Part shown: positions 33,517 through 42,547 of the stretch, in pieces
Position numbering within the stretch: the stretch's first letter is position 1
How the letters are laid out: every line of letters starts with the position of its first letter
Assembly: GCA_030833315.1 (NCBI GenBank)
Contig: JAURHM010000022.1
Location: 1-48,605, forward strand
DNA length: 48,605 nt
Reading direction: 5' to 3'
DNA from: Burkholderiales bacterium
GTDB lineage: Bacteria; Pseudomonadota; Gammaproteobacteria; Burkholderiales; SG8-41
The notes under the pieces: generated by a model
What the model was told of the DNA's origin: nothing
Databases searched by the model: none
Seen by the model: only the letters and a program-made list of their open reading frames with translations
Program-made: the position numbers and the translations under genes

Positions 33517-34485
33517 ATGATCATCGCCATTCCCGACGACTACCATAATCTGGTCTGCACGCTGGACTGCATCAAGCTGTTGAAAGACCACGAGGTCCGC
33601 ATCTATAGCGACGCCGCACCGCCCGCCGCAGACCTCGTCCGCAATCTGCGCGATGCCGAGATCATTATTCCGATTCGCGAACGCAGCCGCTTTACGCGTG
33701 ACATCATCAGCCAGCTGCCGAAGCTGAAACTGTTCAGTCAGACCGGCCGCAGCTGCCATCACATCGATCTGGATGCCTGCAATGAACTGGGCGTAGCCGT
33801 TGCCGCCGGCAGCCATGCTTCCCCCCATACCGTCGCCGAACAGACCTGGGCAATGATACTCGGCAGCCTGCGAGAAATTCCGGCAGAAACCGCACTGATG
33901 AAACGCGGTGGCTGGCGCAACCGCTTCAGTACCGGCCTCAAAGGCCGCACGCTGGGCGTTTTCGGACTCGGCACCATCGGCGCCCTGGTTGCTGCAACGG
34001 GCAAGAGCTTCGGCATGCGCGTACTGGTCTGGGGACGCGAAAATTCATTGAGCGCCGCACGCGCAGCCGGCTATGACACCGCAGCCAGCCAGGATGAGCT
34101 GTTTGAGCAATCCGACGTGCTTACACTGATGGTGCGCCTGACCAAAGAGACCCGCGGTATCGTCAATGCAGGACACCTCGCACGCATGAAACCGACTGCG
34201 TTGCTGATTAACACTGCACGTGCCGAACTGGTTGCGAGGGGCGCATTGGAAACGGCTCTGCGAAATGGCCGACCGGGATACGCTGCGGTTGATGTCTATG
34301 AAAACGAGCCAGTGCTTGATGGCAAACATCCGCTGCTGGGACTGGATAATGCGCTGTGCACTGCGCACAGCGCCTGGCTGGAACGCGATACCTATGAGCT
34401 GTATTTTGGCGAAGCTTTCGCCAACGCTGCGGCTTTTGCTTCAGGACAGCCAGTGCGACTGGTCAACACACCGATCCGTCGCTGA
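33517..34485 (+). CDS. D-isomer-specific 2-hydroxyacid dehydrogenase
   Basis: A 322-residue NAD-dependent dehydrogenase. The NAD motif is VFGLGTIGALVAATGKSFGM. Catalytic residues are all present: the Arg in LINTARAELV, the Glu in VYENEPV and the His in CTAHSAWLE. The substrate-binding domain includes LKLFSQTGRSCHHIDLDAC. It reduces a 2-oxoacid to a D-2-hydroxyacid, or the reverse; substrate not determined. The gene stands alone on the plus strand, between a divergent methyltransferase and a convergent MBL-fold gene. Confidence 0.91.
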   Translation: MIIAIPDDYHNLVCTLDCIKLLKDHEVRIYSDAAPPAADLVRNLRDAEIIIPIRERSRFTRDIISQLPKLKLFSQTGRSCHHIDLDACNELGVAVAAGSHASPHTVAEQTWAMILGSLREIPAETALMKRGGWRNRFSTGLKGRTLGVFGLGTIGALVAATGKSFGMRVLVWGRENSLSAARAAGYDTAASQDELFEQSDVLTLMVRLTKETRGIVNAGHLARMKPTALLINTARAELVARGALETALRNGRPGYAAVDVYENEPVLDGKHPLLGLDNALCTAHSAWLERDTYELYFGEAFANAAAFASGQPVRLVNTPIRR

Positions 34486-34534
34486 AACATCCTGATCAGC
34501 GCACCGCACCACCTTCAAACGCGGCGTCCAGCAA

Positions 34535-35377
34535 TCACCCGATACGCCAGAGGCCTGCATCGCTGACGGCCTGGCCGTTGCTCTCAAGGCGTATCAGTGA
34601 TGCATGAAGGGAACGCATCGCGACATTATGGATACGCGGCGGCACATCATCGTAGGCGTGTATCACCAGTTGCTCCAGTGTGGCCGGTCCGACGCACTCC
34701 AGTGCGGCGCGTACTTTTTCTTCGCGCTTCAGCCGGTGTGCAATCAGCCGGCGAACTTCATCCTGCGGCGTTTCAATGACATGGCCGTGACCCGGCGCCA
34801 GCGCCCCGACAGGCAGTTCCAGCAGCCCCTGCAGAGAGTCCAGATAAGCCTGCATATCTCCGTCGGGCGGAGAGATCACTACCGTGGACCCCTGCATGAC
34901 GTGATCACCGGTGAACAGCACGCCGCGATTTTCGAGCAGGTAGCAGAGGTGATTCGAAGCATGACCGGGGGTATGCACGGCGCGCAGACTGAATTCGCCG
35001 CAGACCACCACATCGCCATCCACCAGCGCGCGGTCCGGCGCAAACAATTCATCCTGCCTGCCGTCGGCAGGCACATGGCCGTAACCGAACACCGTCGCGC
35101 CGGTCGCTGCGCGCAGCGCACGGGCCAATGGTGAGTGATCACGATGGGTATGCGTACAGAAGATCCAGCGCAACCGGTTACCGACCGCATCCAGCAGCGC
35201 ATCCCGGTGCGCATCCAATTCGGGGCCGGGATCAATCATCGCTATCTGCTCGTGTCCGAGCAGATAGGTATTGGTCCCGGGGCCGGTCATCATGCCGGGA
35301 TTAGGCGCAGTCAGCCGGCGCACACCAGGTGCGATCTCGACAACTTCACCGGGAATAATTGGCTTCAGTTCTGCCAC
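34535..35377 (-). CDS. MBL-fold metallohydrolase (LACTB2-like)
   Basis: A 280-residue metallo-beta-lactamase-fold hydrolase. CTHTHRDH supplies the HxHxDH zinc ligands (H76, H78, D80, H81), HTPGHASNHLCYLL and LFTGDHVMQG supply the others, and ALAPGHGHVI is the last. A C-terminal winged-helix-like segment, LKREEKVRAALECVGPATLEQLV, places it near the LACTB2/glyoxalase II-type group, whose members are RNases or thioester hydrolases. The start is GTG at 35377. It overlaps the upstream Nudix gene by 13 nt, so both are co-translated. Confidence 0.9.
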   Translation of the reverse strand: MAELKPIIPGEVVEIAPGVRRLTAPNPGMMTGPGTNTYLLGHEQIAMIDPGPELDAHRDALLDAVGNRLRWIFCTHTHRDHSPLARALRAATGATVFGYGHVPADGRQDELFAPDRALVDGDVVVCGEFSLRAVHTPGHASNHLCYLLENRGVLFTGDHVMQGSTVVISPPDGDMQAYLDSLQGLLELPVGALAPGHGHVIETPQDEVRRLIAHRLKREEKVRAALECVGPATLEQLVIHAYDDVPPRIHNVAMRSLHASLIRLESNGQAVSDAGLWRIG

Positions 35378-36207
35378 TGACCTGCACCTTCCTTGGTGCC
35401 GGCCTCTTCGTAGCCGGACTCGCCCGGAAGATAACGCCGTCCGTCCTTGCCGATTCTGGGCATCAGCGCCTGCACATTGCCCTGTATCGAATGCAGGCTG
35501 CGGCGCAGTCCGGCAACATTGCTGCAGTCGGCGAAAGTTTCCAGCGTGCGCACAGTCGGCGTGCGCATCTCGAATTCACCGCGCTTGTGCAGCGTCAGCG
35601 CTTCGCCCGGACTGATCCAGGTGGCGGCAATGGTTTCATGATCATCATGAAAGGGTTCCTGCTCAGCCGGCGCTTCCGCCATGAAAAAGCGCGTGTCATA
35701 TCGGCGCGGCGCAGTTATCGGTGTAATCCAGTGCGCAAAATAGGTCAGCTGATCCGCGGCTAATTGCAGTCCTTCCGCCTGAAGGATTGCGGCGAAATCC
35801 AGCTCACCCGCATTAAGCTGGCGGCGATACGTATCAAAACGCACCGAGGCCTGTGCATCGCACAGCTTTACGATGTCGCCGGCACGATCACGTGCCAGCA
35901 GCAATCCGGCCTCTTCGAATGCCTCTCGGATGGCGGCAACCCAGTAACCCACGCCATCGGCAGCCAGGCCCAATGCAGCGCAGGCCGCCGCATCATCGAG
36001 GCAAGAACATAAGCCATTGTTTTTAAATAATAAATCAGCCTCGTCGAGACCGCCACCGGGAAACACATACATACCCGGAACAAAACCTGATTTGAGATTG
36101 CGACGCATCATCAGCACTTCGATGCCATCACCCGCATCACGCACTATGGTAACCGTCGCCGCCGGCAACGCCGGCACCGGAGTCCCGCTTTCTTTTTTAA
36201 CGTTCAC
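35365..36207 (-). CDS. Nudix hydrolase (NUDT19-like)
   Basis: A Nudix protein of about 280 residues. The PGGGLDEAD part of the Nudix box is separated from REAFEEAGLLL by an insertion of about 40 residues. That arrangement is characteristic of the NUDT19/RP2p-like subgroup, which hydrolyses CoA derivatives; a CoA substrate is therefore a reasonable inference. The preferred start is GTG at 36207, with AAAGG 6 nt upstream; TTG at 36213 is the alternative. It overlaps the following MBL-fold gene, and the two may act together on CoA thioesters. Confidence 0.86.
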   Translation of the reverse strand: MNVKKESGTPVPALPAATVTIVRDAGDGIEVLMMRRNLKSGFVPGMYVFPGGGLDEADLLFKNNGLCSCLDDAAACAALGLAADGVGYWVAAIREAFEEAGLLLARDRAGDIVKLCDAQASVRFDTYRRQLNAGELDFAAILQAEGLQLAADQLTYFAHWITPITAPRRYDTRFFMAEAPAEQEPFHDDHETIAATWISPGEALTLHKRGEFEMRTPTVRTLETFADCSNVAGLRRSLHSIQGNVQALMPRIGKDGRRYLPGESGYEEAGTKEGAGQWQN

Positions 36208-36217
36208 TGACAACCTT

Positions 36218-37084
36218 TCAATATTGCACCAGCAGCTTGATCAGACTGGATGTATCAAGCTTACCACCGCCCTGTTTCTGCACTCCCGCGTAAAACTGGT
36301 CGATCAGCTCAGTACCCGGCAACTGGGCGCCGTTGCTGCGCGCCGCTTCCATCGCAATACGCAGATCCTTGCGCATCAGATCCACAGCAAAACCGAAGTC
36401 AAACTTTCCGTCGATCATGGTTTTCCCGCGGTTTTCCATCTGCCATGACGTTGCAGCCCCTTTCGAGATGACGTCGACAACGCGTTTGCCGTCGAGTCCT
36501 GCATGCAGCGCAAACGCCAACCCTTCGGCCAAACCCTGCACCACACCGGCAACACAGATCTGGTTGACCATCTTGGTTTTCTGGCCGGCGCCGGCCGGAC
36601 CCATCAACGTCACCGCACGCGCGTAATGCGCGATCACAGGCTCGGCCTTCGCAAAAGCTGCGGCATCGCCGCCCACCATCACTGTCAGGATGCCCTGCTC
36701 CGCACCGGACTGACCACCGGAGACCGGTGCATCGAGAAAATGCAAGCTTCGTGCCCGTGCTGCAGCATATAACTCCTCAGCAACGCTGGCGGACGTCGTC
36801 GTGTGGTCAACGAAAATCGCGTCTGCAGTCATCGCCTGGAAGGCACCGTCCGGTCCAGCTGTGATTTCGCGCAGGTCGTTATCGTTACCGACACAGCTGA
36901 ACACCAGCGCAGCGTCGCGGGCCGCAGCGGCCGGTGTCTCCGCCACCTGACCGCCATGTGTTGCCGCCCAGGCCCGGGCCTTGGTCTTGCTGCGGTTGTA
37001 GACGATGACCGTATGACCGGCCTTGACCAGGTGCCCGGCCATGGGACCACCCATGACGCCAGTACCGATAAATGCAATTTTCAT
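36218..37084 (-). CDS. NAD(P)-dependent 3-hydroxyisobutyrate dehydrogenase-family oxidoreductase
   Basis: A 288-residue beta-hydroxyacid dehydrogenase. IAFIGTGVMGGPMAGHL is the NAD(P) motif, HFLDAPVSGGQSGAEQG is the substrate-binding DAPVSGG signature, and GAGQKTKMVNQ carries the catalytic Lys171 position. Members reduce or oxidise 3-hydroxyacids such as tartronate semialdehyde, 3-hydroxyisobutyrate or succinic semialdehyde; the exact substrate is undetermined. It lies a few bases upstream of the Nudix gene, so three genes may form one operon (dehydrogenase, Nudix, MBL hydrolase). Divergent from the ChaN-like gene. Confidence 0.92.
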   Translation of the reverse strand: MKIAFIGTGVMGGPMAGHLVKAGHTVIVYNRSKTKARAWAATHGGQVAETPAAAARDAALVFSCVGNDNDLREITAGPDGAFQAMTADAIFVDHTTTSASVAEELYAAARARSLHFLDAPVSGGQSGAEQGILTVMVGGDAAAFAKAEPVIAHYARAVTLMGPAGAGQKTKMVNQICVAGVVQGLAEGLAFALHAGLDGKRVVDVISKGAATSWQMENRGKTMIDGKFDFGFAVDLMRKDLRIAMEAARSNGAQLPGTELIDQFYAGVQKQGGGKLDTSSLIKLLVQY

Positions 37085-37243
37085 AAGATTAGTCCTGAAC
37101 AGAAGAAATCATGAAAATCCGGGAACCTAGCCCGGAAATTACGGAAAACCGGAACGTATCGCATACACTGCCTCCCCACCACTGTTCGAAAACAAAATCA
37201 GCGTTCAAGCCCGGCGATGCATGCCCCAGAAAGCGCTATGTAA

Positions 37244-38212
37244 ATGATACAAAGACTTTGTCAGCTATGGATGTGCGGGTTAGCTTATACCCTATTCGCA
37301 ACGTCACCCGCGTGGGCACAAACCGATTCCGGAAACACCAGGCACCCGCTGATCAACCGGATCTGGGACACCCGCATGCAACAACCAGTGACCCGGAGCG
37401 ATCTGGAGCGCCGGCTGCAAGGCGCACGTTACGTACTGCTCGGTGAAGTCCATGACAACGGCGCCCATCACCGCATGCGCCGTGATCTGATCGCAGCGCT
37501 GATCCGGGATGGTCGCCGCCCGGCGATTGCAATGGAACAATTTGACCGAGAACAGCAGACGGCAATGGACCGAGCCATTGCTGATGCACCGCGGGATGCT
37601 GAACGGCTGCGCGTTGCCAGCGGCTTCAATGATCAAGGCTGGAACTGGCCGGACTATGCACCGATCATCAGCCTTGCTCTCGACGCCGGACTGCCGCTGC
37701 TGGCAGCCAATCTGTCGCGGGACCAGGCCTTCCGCGTTGCCACTTCAAATGCCGCGACCGTTCTCGGCACGCAAACCGCGGAAACGCTGGGACTGAATAA
37801 ACCCTTGCCGCCGCCGGCACAACGCAAGCTGGAACGCGTCATCGACGACGGGCACTGCGGCAAGGCGCCTGCAAAGATCCTGCCCGGCATGATCGCCGCG
37901 CAACGGGCACGCGATGCGGTGATGGCGCAGATTGTCGCGAAGCACGCCGGAACCGGCGCCGTACTGGTGGCGGGCAACGGCCATGTGCGGCGTGATTTCG
38001 GCGTGCCGCTCTATCTTCAGGACAGCACTGCACCGGCCAACCTCCTTGCCGTGGGATTTATCGAGGTGCAGGACGGGCAACTGCAAACTGCGGATTACTA
38101 CGACAGCAGCGCTCCCGAATACGATTACATTGTGTTTACGGAACGGGTAGCGAGGGAAGATCCCTGCGCCACGCTCAGTTTCAAACCGCGTCAGCCGATG
38201 ACGCAACCCTGA
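37244..38212 (+). CDS. ChaN-family (heme-binding uptake/Tiki-like) exported protein
   Basis: A 322-residue exported protein. A signal peptide (LWMCGLAYTLFATSPAWAQ) is followed by the ChaN/Tiki-like domain: YVLLGEVHDNGAHHRM with the conserved Glu and His, PAIAMEQFD, FNDQGWNWPDY and AVLVAGNGHVRRDFGVP. ChaN-type lipoproteins bind heme and are linked to iron uptake; related proteins are TraB/Tiki proteases. No clear lipobox is visible, so it is probably periplasmic. The gene's 3' end overlaps the convergent XdhC gene by 22 nt. Confidence 0.87.
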   Translation: MIQRLCQLWMCGLAYTLFATSPAWAQTDSGNTRHPLINRIWDTRMQQPVTRSDLERRLQGARYVLLGEVHDNGAHHRMRRDLIAALIRDGRRPAIAMEQFDREQQTAMDRAIADAPRDAERLRVASGFNDQGWNWPDYAPIISLALDAGLPLLAANLSRDQAFRVATSNAATVLGTQTAETLGLNKPLPPPAQRKLERVIDDGHCGKAPAKILPGMIAAQRARDAVMAQIVAKHAGTGAVLVAGNGHVRRDFGVPLYLQDSTAPANLLAVGFIEVQDGQLQTADYYDSSAPEYDYIVFTERVAREDPCATLSFKPRQPMTQP

Positions 38213-39189
38213 GTGGTCGCCTTCAACGGCTCGACAAAGGTTGTGACATCCACACCGTTGCGGATCGCCGTCATCTCGGCCAGGATCGCCACGGCAATTT
38301 CCGGCGGCGTCTTGCTGCCGATTTTCAGTCCGACCGGCCCATGCAGGCGGGCAATCTCCTCCTGCGACAGATCAAACTCCGCGAGACGCTTGCGCCGCGC
38401 ATCGTTGTTTTTCCGGGAACCGATGGCGCCGATATAAAACGCCGGCGACTTCAGCGCCTCCAGCAGCGCCATGTCATCCAGCTTCGGGTCGTGGGTAAGC
38501 GTTACCACCGCACTGTGCCCGTCCAGATTCATTTCGGTGACGACATCGTCGGGCATGCCGCGCTTCAGGGTCACGCCCGGCACATCAAAGGTCTCGGTAT
38601 ATTCTTCACGCGGATCGCAAATCGTGATCTGGTAATCCAGCGCCTGCGCCATCTGTGCCAGATAAGTCGACAGTTGCCCCGCGCCAATGATCAGCAGCCG
38701 CCAGCGCGGTCCGTAAACCGTGGTCAGCGTCGCGCCGTCAAACGCCAGCTGGTCCTGCCATTTCGCCGAGGTCGTCGTCGCCCGGCCGGTTTTCATGTCG
38801 AGACTGCGCAATACCAGCTCATGGCGCTCGATACGCGCCAGCAGTTCGTCGAGTCCGCTGCCGGTCGACAAGGGCTCCAGCACCAGTTCCAGCGTGCCGC
38901 CGCAAGGCAGGCCGAAGCGCTGGGCTTCTTCCGCGGATACGCCGTATTGTGTCGTCGTCGGCAGACTGCCGGCGAGCTTGCCGGATTTGACGCGGTCAAT
39001 CATGTCGTCTTCGACACAGCCGCCGGAAACCGAACCGACCACCATACCGTCGCCGCGGATCGCCGACAGCGCGCCGATCGGACGCGGCGCGGAACCCCAG
39101 GTCCTGATGACGGTAGCAAGCACCACGCGATAGCCAACGGCGACCCAGTCGCGGGCGGTGCGGATTACCTGTAAATCAACGCTATCCAT
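38191..39189 (-). CDS. XdhC-family molybdenum-enzyme maturation protein
   Basis: A 332-residue XdhC/CoxI protein. The N-terminal domain has RTWGSAPRPIGALSAI and VVGSVSGGCVEDD with the conserved Cys; the C-terminal Rossmann domain has LLIIGAGQLSTYLAQMA and FYIGAIGSRKNNDARRKRL. XdhC inserts the sulfurated molybdenum cofactor into xanthine-dehydrogenase-family enzymes. The chosen ATG at 39189 follows AAGGA by 7 nt. A CoxG gene lies divergently 92 nt away, which fits a Mo-hydroxylase setting, yet no large, medium or small subunit gene is in the window. Confidence 0.91.
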   Translation of the reverse strand: MDSVDLQVIRTARDWVAVGYRVVLATVIRTWGSAPRPIGALSAIRGDGMVVGSVSGGCVEDDMIDRVKSGKLAGSLPTTTQYGVSAEEAQRFGLPCGGTLELVLEPLSTGSGLDELLARIERHELVLRSLDMKTGRATTTSAKWQDQLAFDGATLTTVYGPRWRLLIIGAGQLSTYLAQMAQALDYQITICDPREEYTETFDVPGVTLKRGMPDDVVTEMNLDGHSAVVTLTHDPKLDDMALLEALKSPAFYIGAIGSRKNNDARRKRLAEFDLSQEEIARLHGPVGLKIGSKTPPEIAVAILAEMTAIRNGVDVTTFVEPLKATTQGCVIG

Positions 39190-39281
39190 AAGCAATTCCT
39201 TAAACAATCATCGGCAGGACATTATTGTAGCGTGCCGCATGGGTTAACATCGGACCATGGCAACAATGGAGCAATCAAGCA

Positions 39282-39734
39282 ATGGAAATGACCGGCGAAC
39301 AACTCATCGCCCTGCCTCACCAGGCCACCTGGGATGCGCTGAACGATACCGCTGTCCTGATGGACTGCATTCCCGGCTGCAATTCAATGGAAAAACAGTC
39401 CGACAATGAATACCTGCTGACCATGACCGCCAAGGTCGGCCCGGTCAGCGCCAAATTCAAGGGCAGGATGACGCTGAGTGAAGTCAATGCGCCCGACTCG
39501 TACATGTTGCACTTCGAAGGCCAGGGTGGCGTCGCCGGCTTCGCCAAGGGTGAAGCGCGTGTGCAACTGACGCCCGAGGGCGACTCCACCAAACTGTCCT
39601 ACAGCGTCAAAGCCAGCATTGGCGGCAAACTGGCCCAGGTCGGCGCAAGGCTTATCGACGGCGTGGCCAAAAAAATGGCCGAACAGTTTTTTGCCGCGTT
39701 CAACAAACGCGTCAGCGGCGAAACTCCTGCCTGA
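39282..39734 (+). CDS. CoxG-type SRPBCC protein (carbon monoxide dehydrogenase subunit G)
   Basis: A 150-residue SRPBCC-fold protein: ATWDALNDTAVLMDCIPGCNSME, YLLTMTAKVGPVSAKFKGRMTL, LHFEGQGGVAGFAKGEARVQL and KLSYSVKASIGGKLAQVGARLIDGVAKKMAEQFF follow the CoxG pattern closely. CoxG in carboxydotrophs helps anchor CO dehydrogenase to the membrane; homologues accompany many Mo-hydroxylases. It is much shorter than the fused forms that have a C-terminal membrane helix, and it has none itself. An orphan here apart from the XdhC gene. Confidence 0.9.
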   Translation: MEMTGEQLIALPHQATWDALNDTAVLMDCIPGCNSMEKQSDNEYLLTMTAKVGPVSAKFKGRMTLSEVNAPDSYMLHFEGQGGVAGFAKGEARVQLTPEGDSTKLSYSVKASIGGKLAQVGARLIDGVAKKMAEQFFAAFNKRVSGETPA

Positions 39735-39750
39735 GCGTTCCTGAAACAAC

Positions 39751-39773
39751 AACGCCGGCACAAGGCCGGCGTT
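39751..39773. terminator. Stem-loop between convergent genes
   Basis: AACGCCGGC and GCCGGCGTT form a perfect 9-bp stem with a 5-base loop between the convergent coxG-like and dienelactone hydrolase genes. The flanks are only weakly T-rich on either strand, so bidirectional termination is plausible but not certain. Confidence 0.6.
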
Positions 39774-39796
39774 GCGTAAAACAGAAATCCACTCCC

Positions 39797-40465
39797 TCAG
39801 CCGACGTATTTTCTGAAAAACGCCAGCGTGCGATCGCGCGCCAGTTTGGCGCTGACAGCATCAAACGAGCCGCGCTGGTCGCAATTGAAACCGTGGCCCG
39901 CCGGATAGAAGTGATGCTCCCACTGCGGCTGCGCAGCCTTGACCTTCTGCGCCGCCTCAAGCGTAATCGACTGGTCCTTTTCGCCCCAATGGAACATCAC
40001 CGGACATTTCGCCTGCAGTGAAGCATGGTTAGGGATGCCACCGCCGTAATGCGGCGCGGAACAGGCCAGGCCCGCAACATCCGCCGCAGCTTTCCAGGCC
40101 ACGGTTCCGCCCCAACAATAACCGACGATACCAACCTTGCCGGCGGACTCGACGGCTTTGATCGCCGCAGTCACGTCCTTGATCGCGTCATCGAGGCTCG
40201 CTTTCTGCATCAGTCCGCGACTGACTTCGATTTCCGGCGGCGTGTAACCACACTCGTAGTTGCGCTGCACGCGGTCGAACATCGCCGGCGCAATGGCCAG
40301 ATAGCCGTCCGCGGCGTAACCGTCAGCCACCGAACGGATATGACTGTTGACGCCAAAGATCTCCATCACCACCACGACCGCGCCGCGCGGCTTGCCTAAC
40401 GGCTCCGCCTTGTAGGCACCGAATTTGTGGCCATCCGAGGCCGTCAGTTCAATCATGCTGCCCAT
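39797..40465 (-). CDS. Dienelactone hydrolase family protein
   Basis: A 222-residue alpha/beta hydrolase of the dienelactone hydrolase family. The Cys nucleophile is C117 in GYCWGG, with D164 in HWGEKDQ, H191 in PAGHGFNCD and E35 in VMEIFGVN, the positions of the DLH triad plus the activating Glu. GGAGGAG lies just before the ATG at 40465, which fixes the start. The classical reaction is hydrolysis of 4-carboxymethylenebut-2-en-4-olide in chlorocatechol breakdown, but the family has broader esterase roles. No chlorocatechol genes are adjacent. Confidence 0.93.
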   Translation of the reverse strand: MGSMIELTASDGHKFGAYKAEPLGKPRGAVVVVMEIFGVNSHIRSVADGYAADGYLAIAPAMFDRVQRNYECGYTPPEIEVSRGLMQKASLDDAIKDVTAAIKAVESAGKVGIVGYCWGGTVAWKAAADVAGLACSAPHYGGGIPNHASLQAKCPVMFHWGEKDQSITLEAAQKVKAAQPQWEHHFYPAGHGFNCDQRGSFDAVSAKLARDRTLAFFRKYVG

Positions 40466-40587
40466 GCTGCTCCTCCGCCATTGAGTGAATAAAAACGCTG
40501 GAGCATTATAGCTTGGCGCCAACGACCAGCAATCTTCCTTCATGTAAACTGTCCGCTGATCCGAATTACCGCAACAGGAGCCGGGGC

Positions 40588-41208
40588 ATGCTGAAAATCT
40601 GGGGGCGCACCAACTCGATCAATGTGCAGAAGGTGTTGTGGACCTGCGCTGAACTGTCTCTGCCATATGAGCGCATTGATGCCGGCATGCAGTTCGGCGT
40701 CAACAACACGCCGGAATACCGCGAGATGAATCCGAACGCGCTGGTGCCGCTGATCAGCGACGACGGTTTCCTGCTCTGGGAATCCCATGCCATCGTGCGT
40801 TACCTTGCGCGCAAACACGGACTGGGCACCCTCTGCCCGAAGGAAGCGCGGGCCGCTGCTGACGCCGACCGCTGGATGGAGTGGTATAGCACCACGCTGT
40901 GGATACACATGAAACCGGTGTTCTGGATACTGATCCGCACGCCGCCTGAAAAACGCAATATGGCGGAAGTCGAAGACAACCGCAAAAAACTGGCCGCCTA
41001 CCTGGAAATGGCCGACGCCCATTTGGCGAAAAACGAATACTTTACCGGCACCGCATTCACGATGGCCGACATACCTCACGCCGTGCTGGCGCACCGCTGG
41101 TTCAATGTGCCGATCGAACGCCCCGCCCTGCCGCACTACGAACGCTGGTTCCGCACGGTGTCAAAACGCCCGGGATTCCAGCAGCACTGCGCCGCAGCGC
41201 TGACCTGA
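40588..41208 (+). CDS. Glutathione S-transferase family protein
   Basis: A 206-residue GST. The thioredoxin-like N-terminal domain starts LKIWGRTNSINVQKVLWTCAELSLPYERIDAG and includes PNALVPLI and WESHAIVRYLA; the helical C-terminal domain includes FTMADIPHAVLAHRW. The start at 40588 has AGGAGCCGGGG before it. The N-capping Ser/Asn region (TNSINVQKV) suggests a bacterial theta/beta-like class. Probable cytosolic conjugation or isomerisation; no substrate known. The next gene begins 14 nt later on the same strand. Confidence 0.92.
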   Translation: MLKIWGRTNSINVQKVLWTCAELSLPYERIDAGMQFGVNNTPEYREMNPNALVPLISDDGFLLWESHAIVRYLARKHGLGTLCPKEARAAADADRWMEWYSTTLWIHMKPVFWILIRTPPEKRNMAEVEDNRKKLAAYLEMADAHLAKNEYFTGTAFTMADIPHAVLAHRWFNVPIERPALPHYERWFRTVSKRPGFQQHCAAALT

Positions 41209-41221
41209 TCGGCAAACCCCG

Positions 41222-41926
41222 GTGAACACCTCGCGCAATTACCGTTACTACGAGTTCGTCATGGTGGCTTTTGTCACCGTGCTGATCTGTTCCAACCTGA
41301 TCGGTCCGGCAAAAATCGCGCAACTCGATCTACCCTGGCTGGGCGTGGTGACTTTCGGTGCCGGCGTGCTGTTTTTCCCGATCTCGTACGTCTTCGGCGA
41401 CATCCTGACCGAAGTGTACGGCTATGCCCGCGCGCGCCGGGTGATCTGGGCGGGATTTGCTGGACTGGGATTCGCATCATTCATGGCAACCGTGGTGGTC
41501 GCACTGCCGCCGGCACCGTTCTGGCCGCATCAGGAAGCCTACGAAATCGCCTTCGGCAACACATCCCGCATCGTCGCCGCTTCAATGCTCGCCTATTTCT
41601 GCGGCGAGTTCGTCAATTCCTATGTGCTGGCGAAAATGAAAGTGGCCACGCAGGGACGCTGGCTGTGGACGCGTACCATAGGCTCAACCATCGCCGGGGA
41701 AGCCGTTGATTCAATGCTGTTCTACCCGCTGGCCTTTTATGGCGCCGGCATCATTCCCGACGACAAGCTGCCGCTGGTAATGGCGGCGCAGTTTGTCACA
41801 AAGGTCGGCGTTGAAATCGTGTTGACGCCGCTGACCTACCGGATTGTGGGGTTTCTGAAACGGGTCGAACAGGAAGACCACTACGACCGCAATACCGATT
41901 TCAGCCCGTTTACGCTTAGACCGTAA
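41222..41926 (+). CDS. Queuosine precursor transporter (YhhQ/VUT family)
   Basis: A 234-residue protein with about six to seven membrane segments. The family signature is clear: PISYVFGDILTEVYGYARARRVIWAGF, then FCGEFVNSYVLAKMKVATQGRWLWTRTIGSTIAGEAVDSMLFYPLAF. YhhQ-type proteins import 7-cyano- or 7-aminomethyl-7-deazaguanine for queuosine in tRNA. The start is GTG at 41222, 13 nt after the GST stop, so the two are in one operon. Confidence 0.92.
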   Translation: MNTSRNYRYYEFVMVAFVTVLICSNLIGPAKIAQLDLPWLGVVTFGAGVLFFPISYVFGDILTEVYGYARARRVIWAGFAGLGFASFMATVVVALPPAPFWPHQEAYEIAFGNTSRIVAASMLAYFCGEFVNSYVLAKMKVATQGRWLWTRTIGSTIAGEAVDSMLFYPLAFYGAGIIPDDKLPLVMAAQFVTKVGVEIVLTPLTYRIVGFLKRVEQEDHYDRNTDFSPFTLRP

Positions 41927-41933
41927 GGGACGT

Positions 41934-42227
41934 TCAACCGCGCAGGAAACTCACCATCGCATATATGCCGCCGCCGGCGAGCATGCCGAATACCAGCAGC
42001 TGCAGCAGGTAACTGAATGCCGCGTGCGAGATATCTTCGTCACGCTCCATCAGGTTCTTGCAGTAATGCAAAAACGGCGAGGGCTTTTTGAACAGCTGGA
42101 GGTGGCTGTAGCGCACATCAAAAATACCCTTGGCAAGCAACAGGACTGCCAGAACCGACAGCACCAGCACCGGATTGTGCGGAACGATAAAGCCGAGAAA
42201 TGCGCCCAGGGCGATGACGTAGGACAT
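41934..42227 (-). CDS. Small membrane protein of unknown function
   Basis: A 97-residue protein with three apparent hydrophobic stretches: YVIALGAFLGFIVP, VLVLSVLAVLLLAKGIF and a C-terminal LLQLLVFGMLAGGGIYAMVSF, with a basic central segment between them. Convergent with the queuosine-precursor transporter gene, 7 nt apart, and downstream of tRNA-Pro in the same direction. No family recognised. Base composition matches its neighbours. Confidence 0.65.
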   Translation of the reverse strand: MSYVIALGAFLGFIVPHNPVLVLSVLAVLLLAKGIFDVRYSHLQLFKKPSPFLHYCKNLMERDEDISHAAFSYLLQLLVFGMLAGGGIYAMVSFLRG

Positions 42228-42278
42228 GATTGAAGCGGGTGGTACCCAAAAAAGAAAGGACGGTAAAAACGGATTTTC

Positions 42279-42355
<77 letters not shown>

Positions 42356-42547
42356 GGAAACGGAACTCGTTAAAAACAATCTGCGGTCAGGTTTTTCGAT
42401 GCCGATCGAAGCGGTATAACCCGCGATCAGCCTGATTACCCCTGATTTCGCAAGTGCAGCATTCTACCGGAAAAGCCCCTTTGACTGCCCCCTGAAAAGC
42501 ACAGACCTGACATCCGTTAGAATCGGCTTTTTGGGCAGCAGACCACA

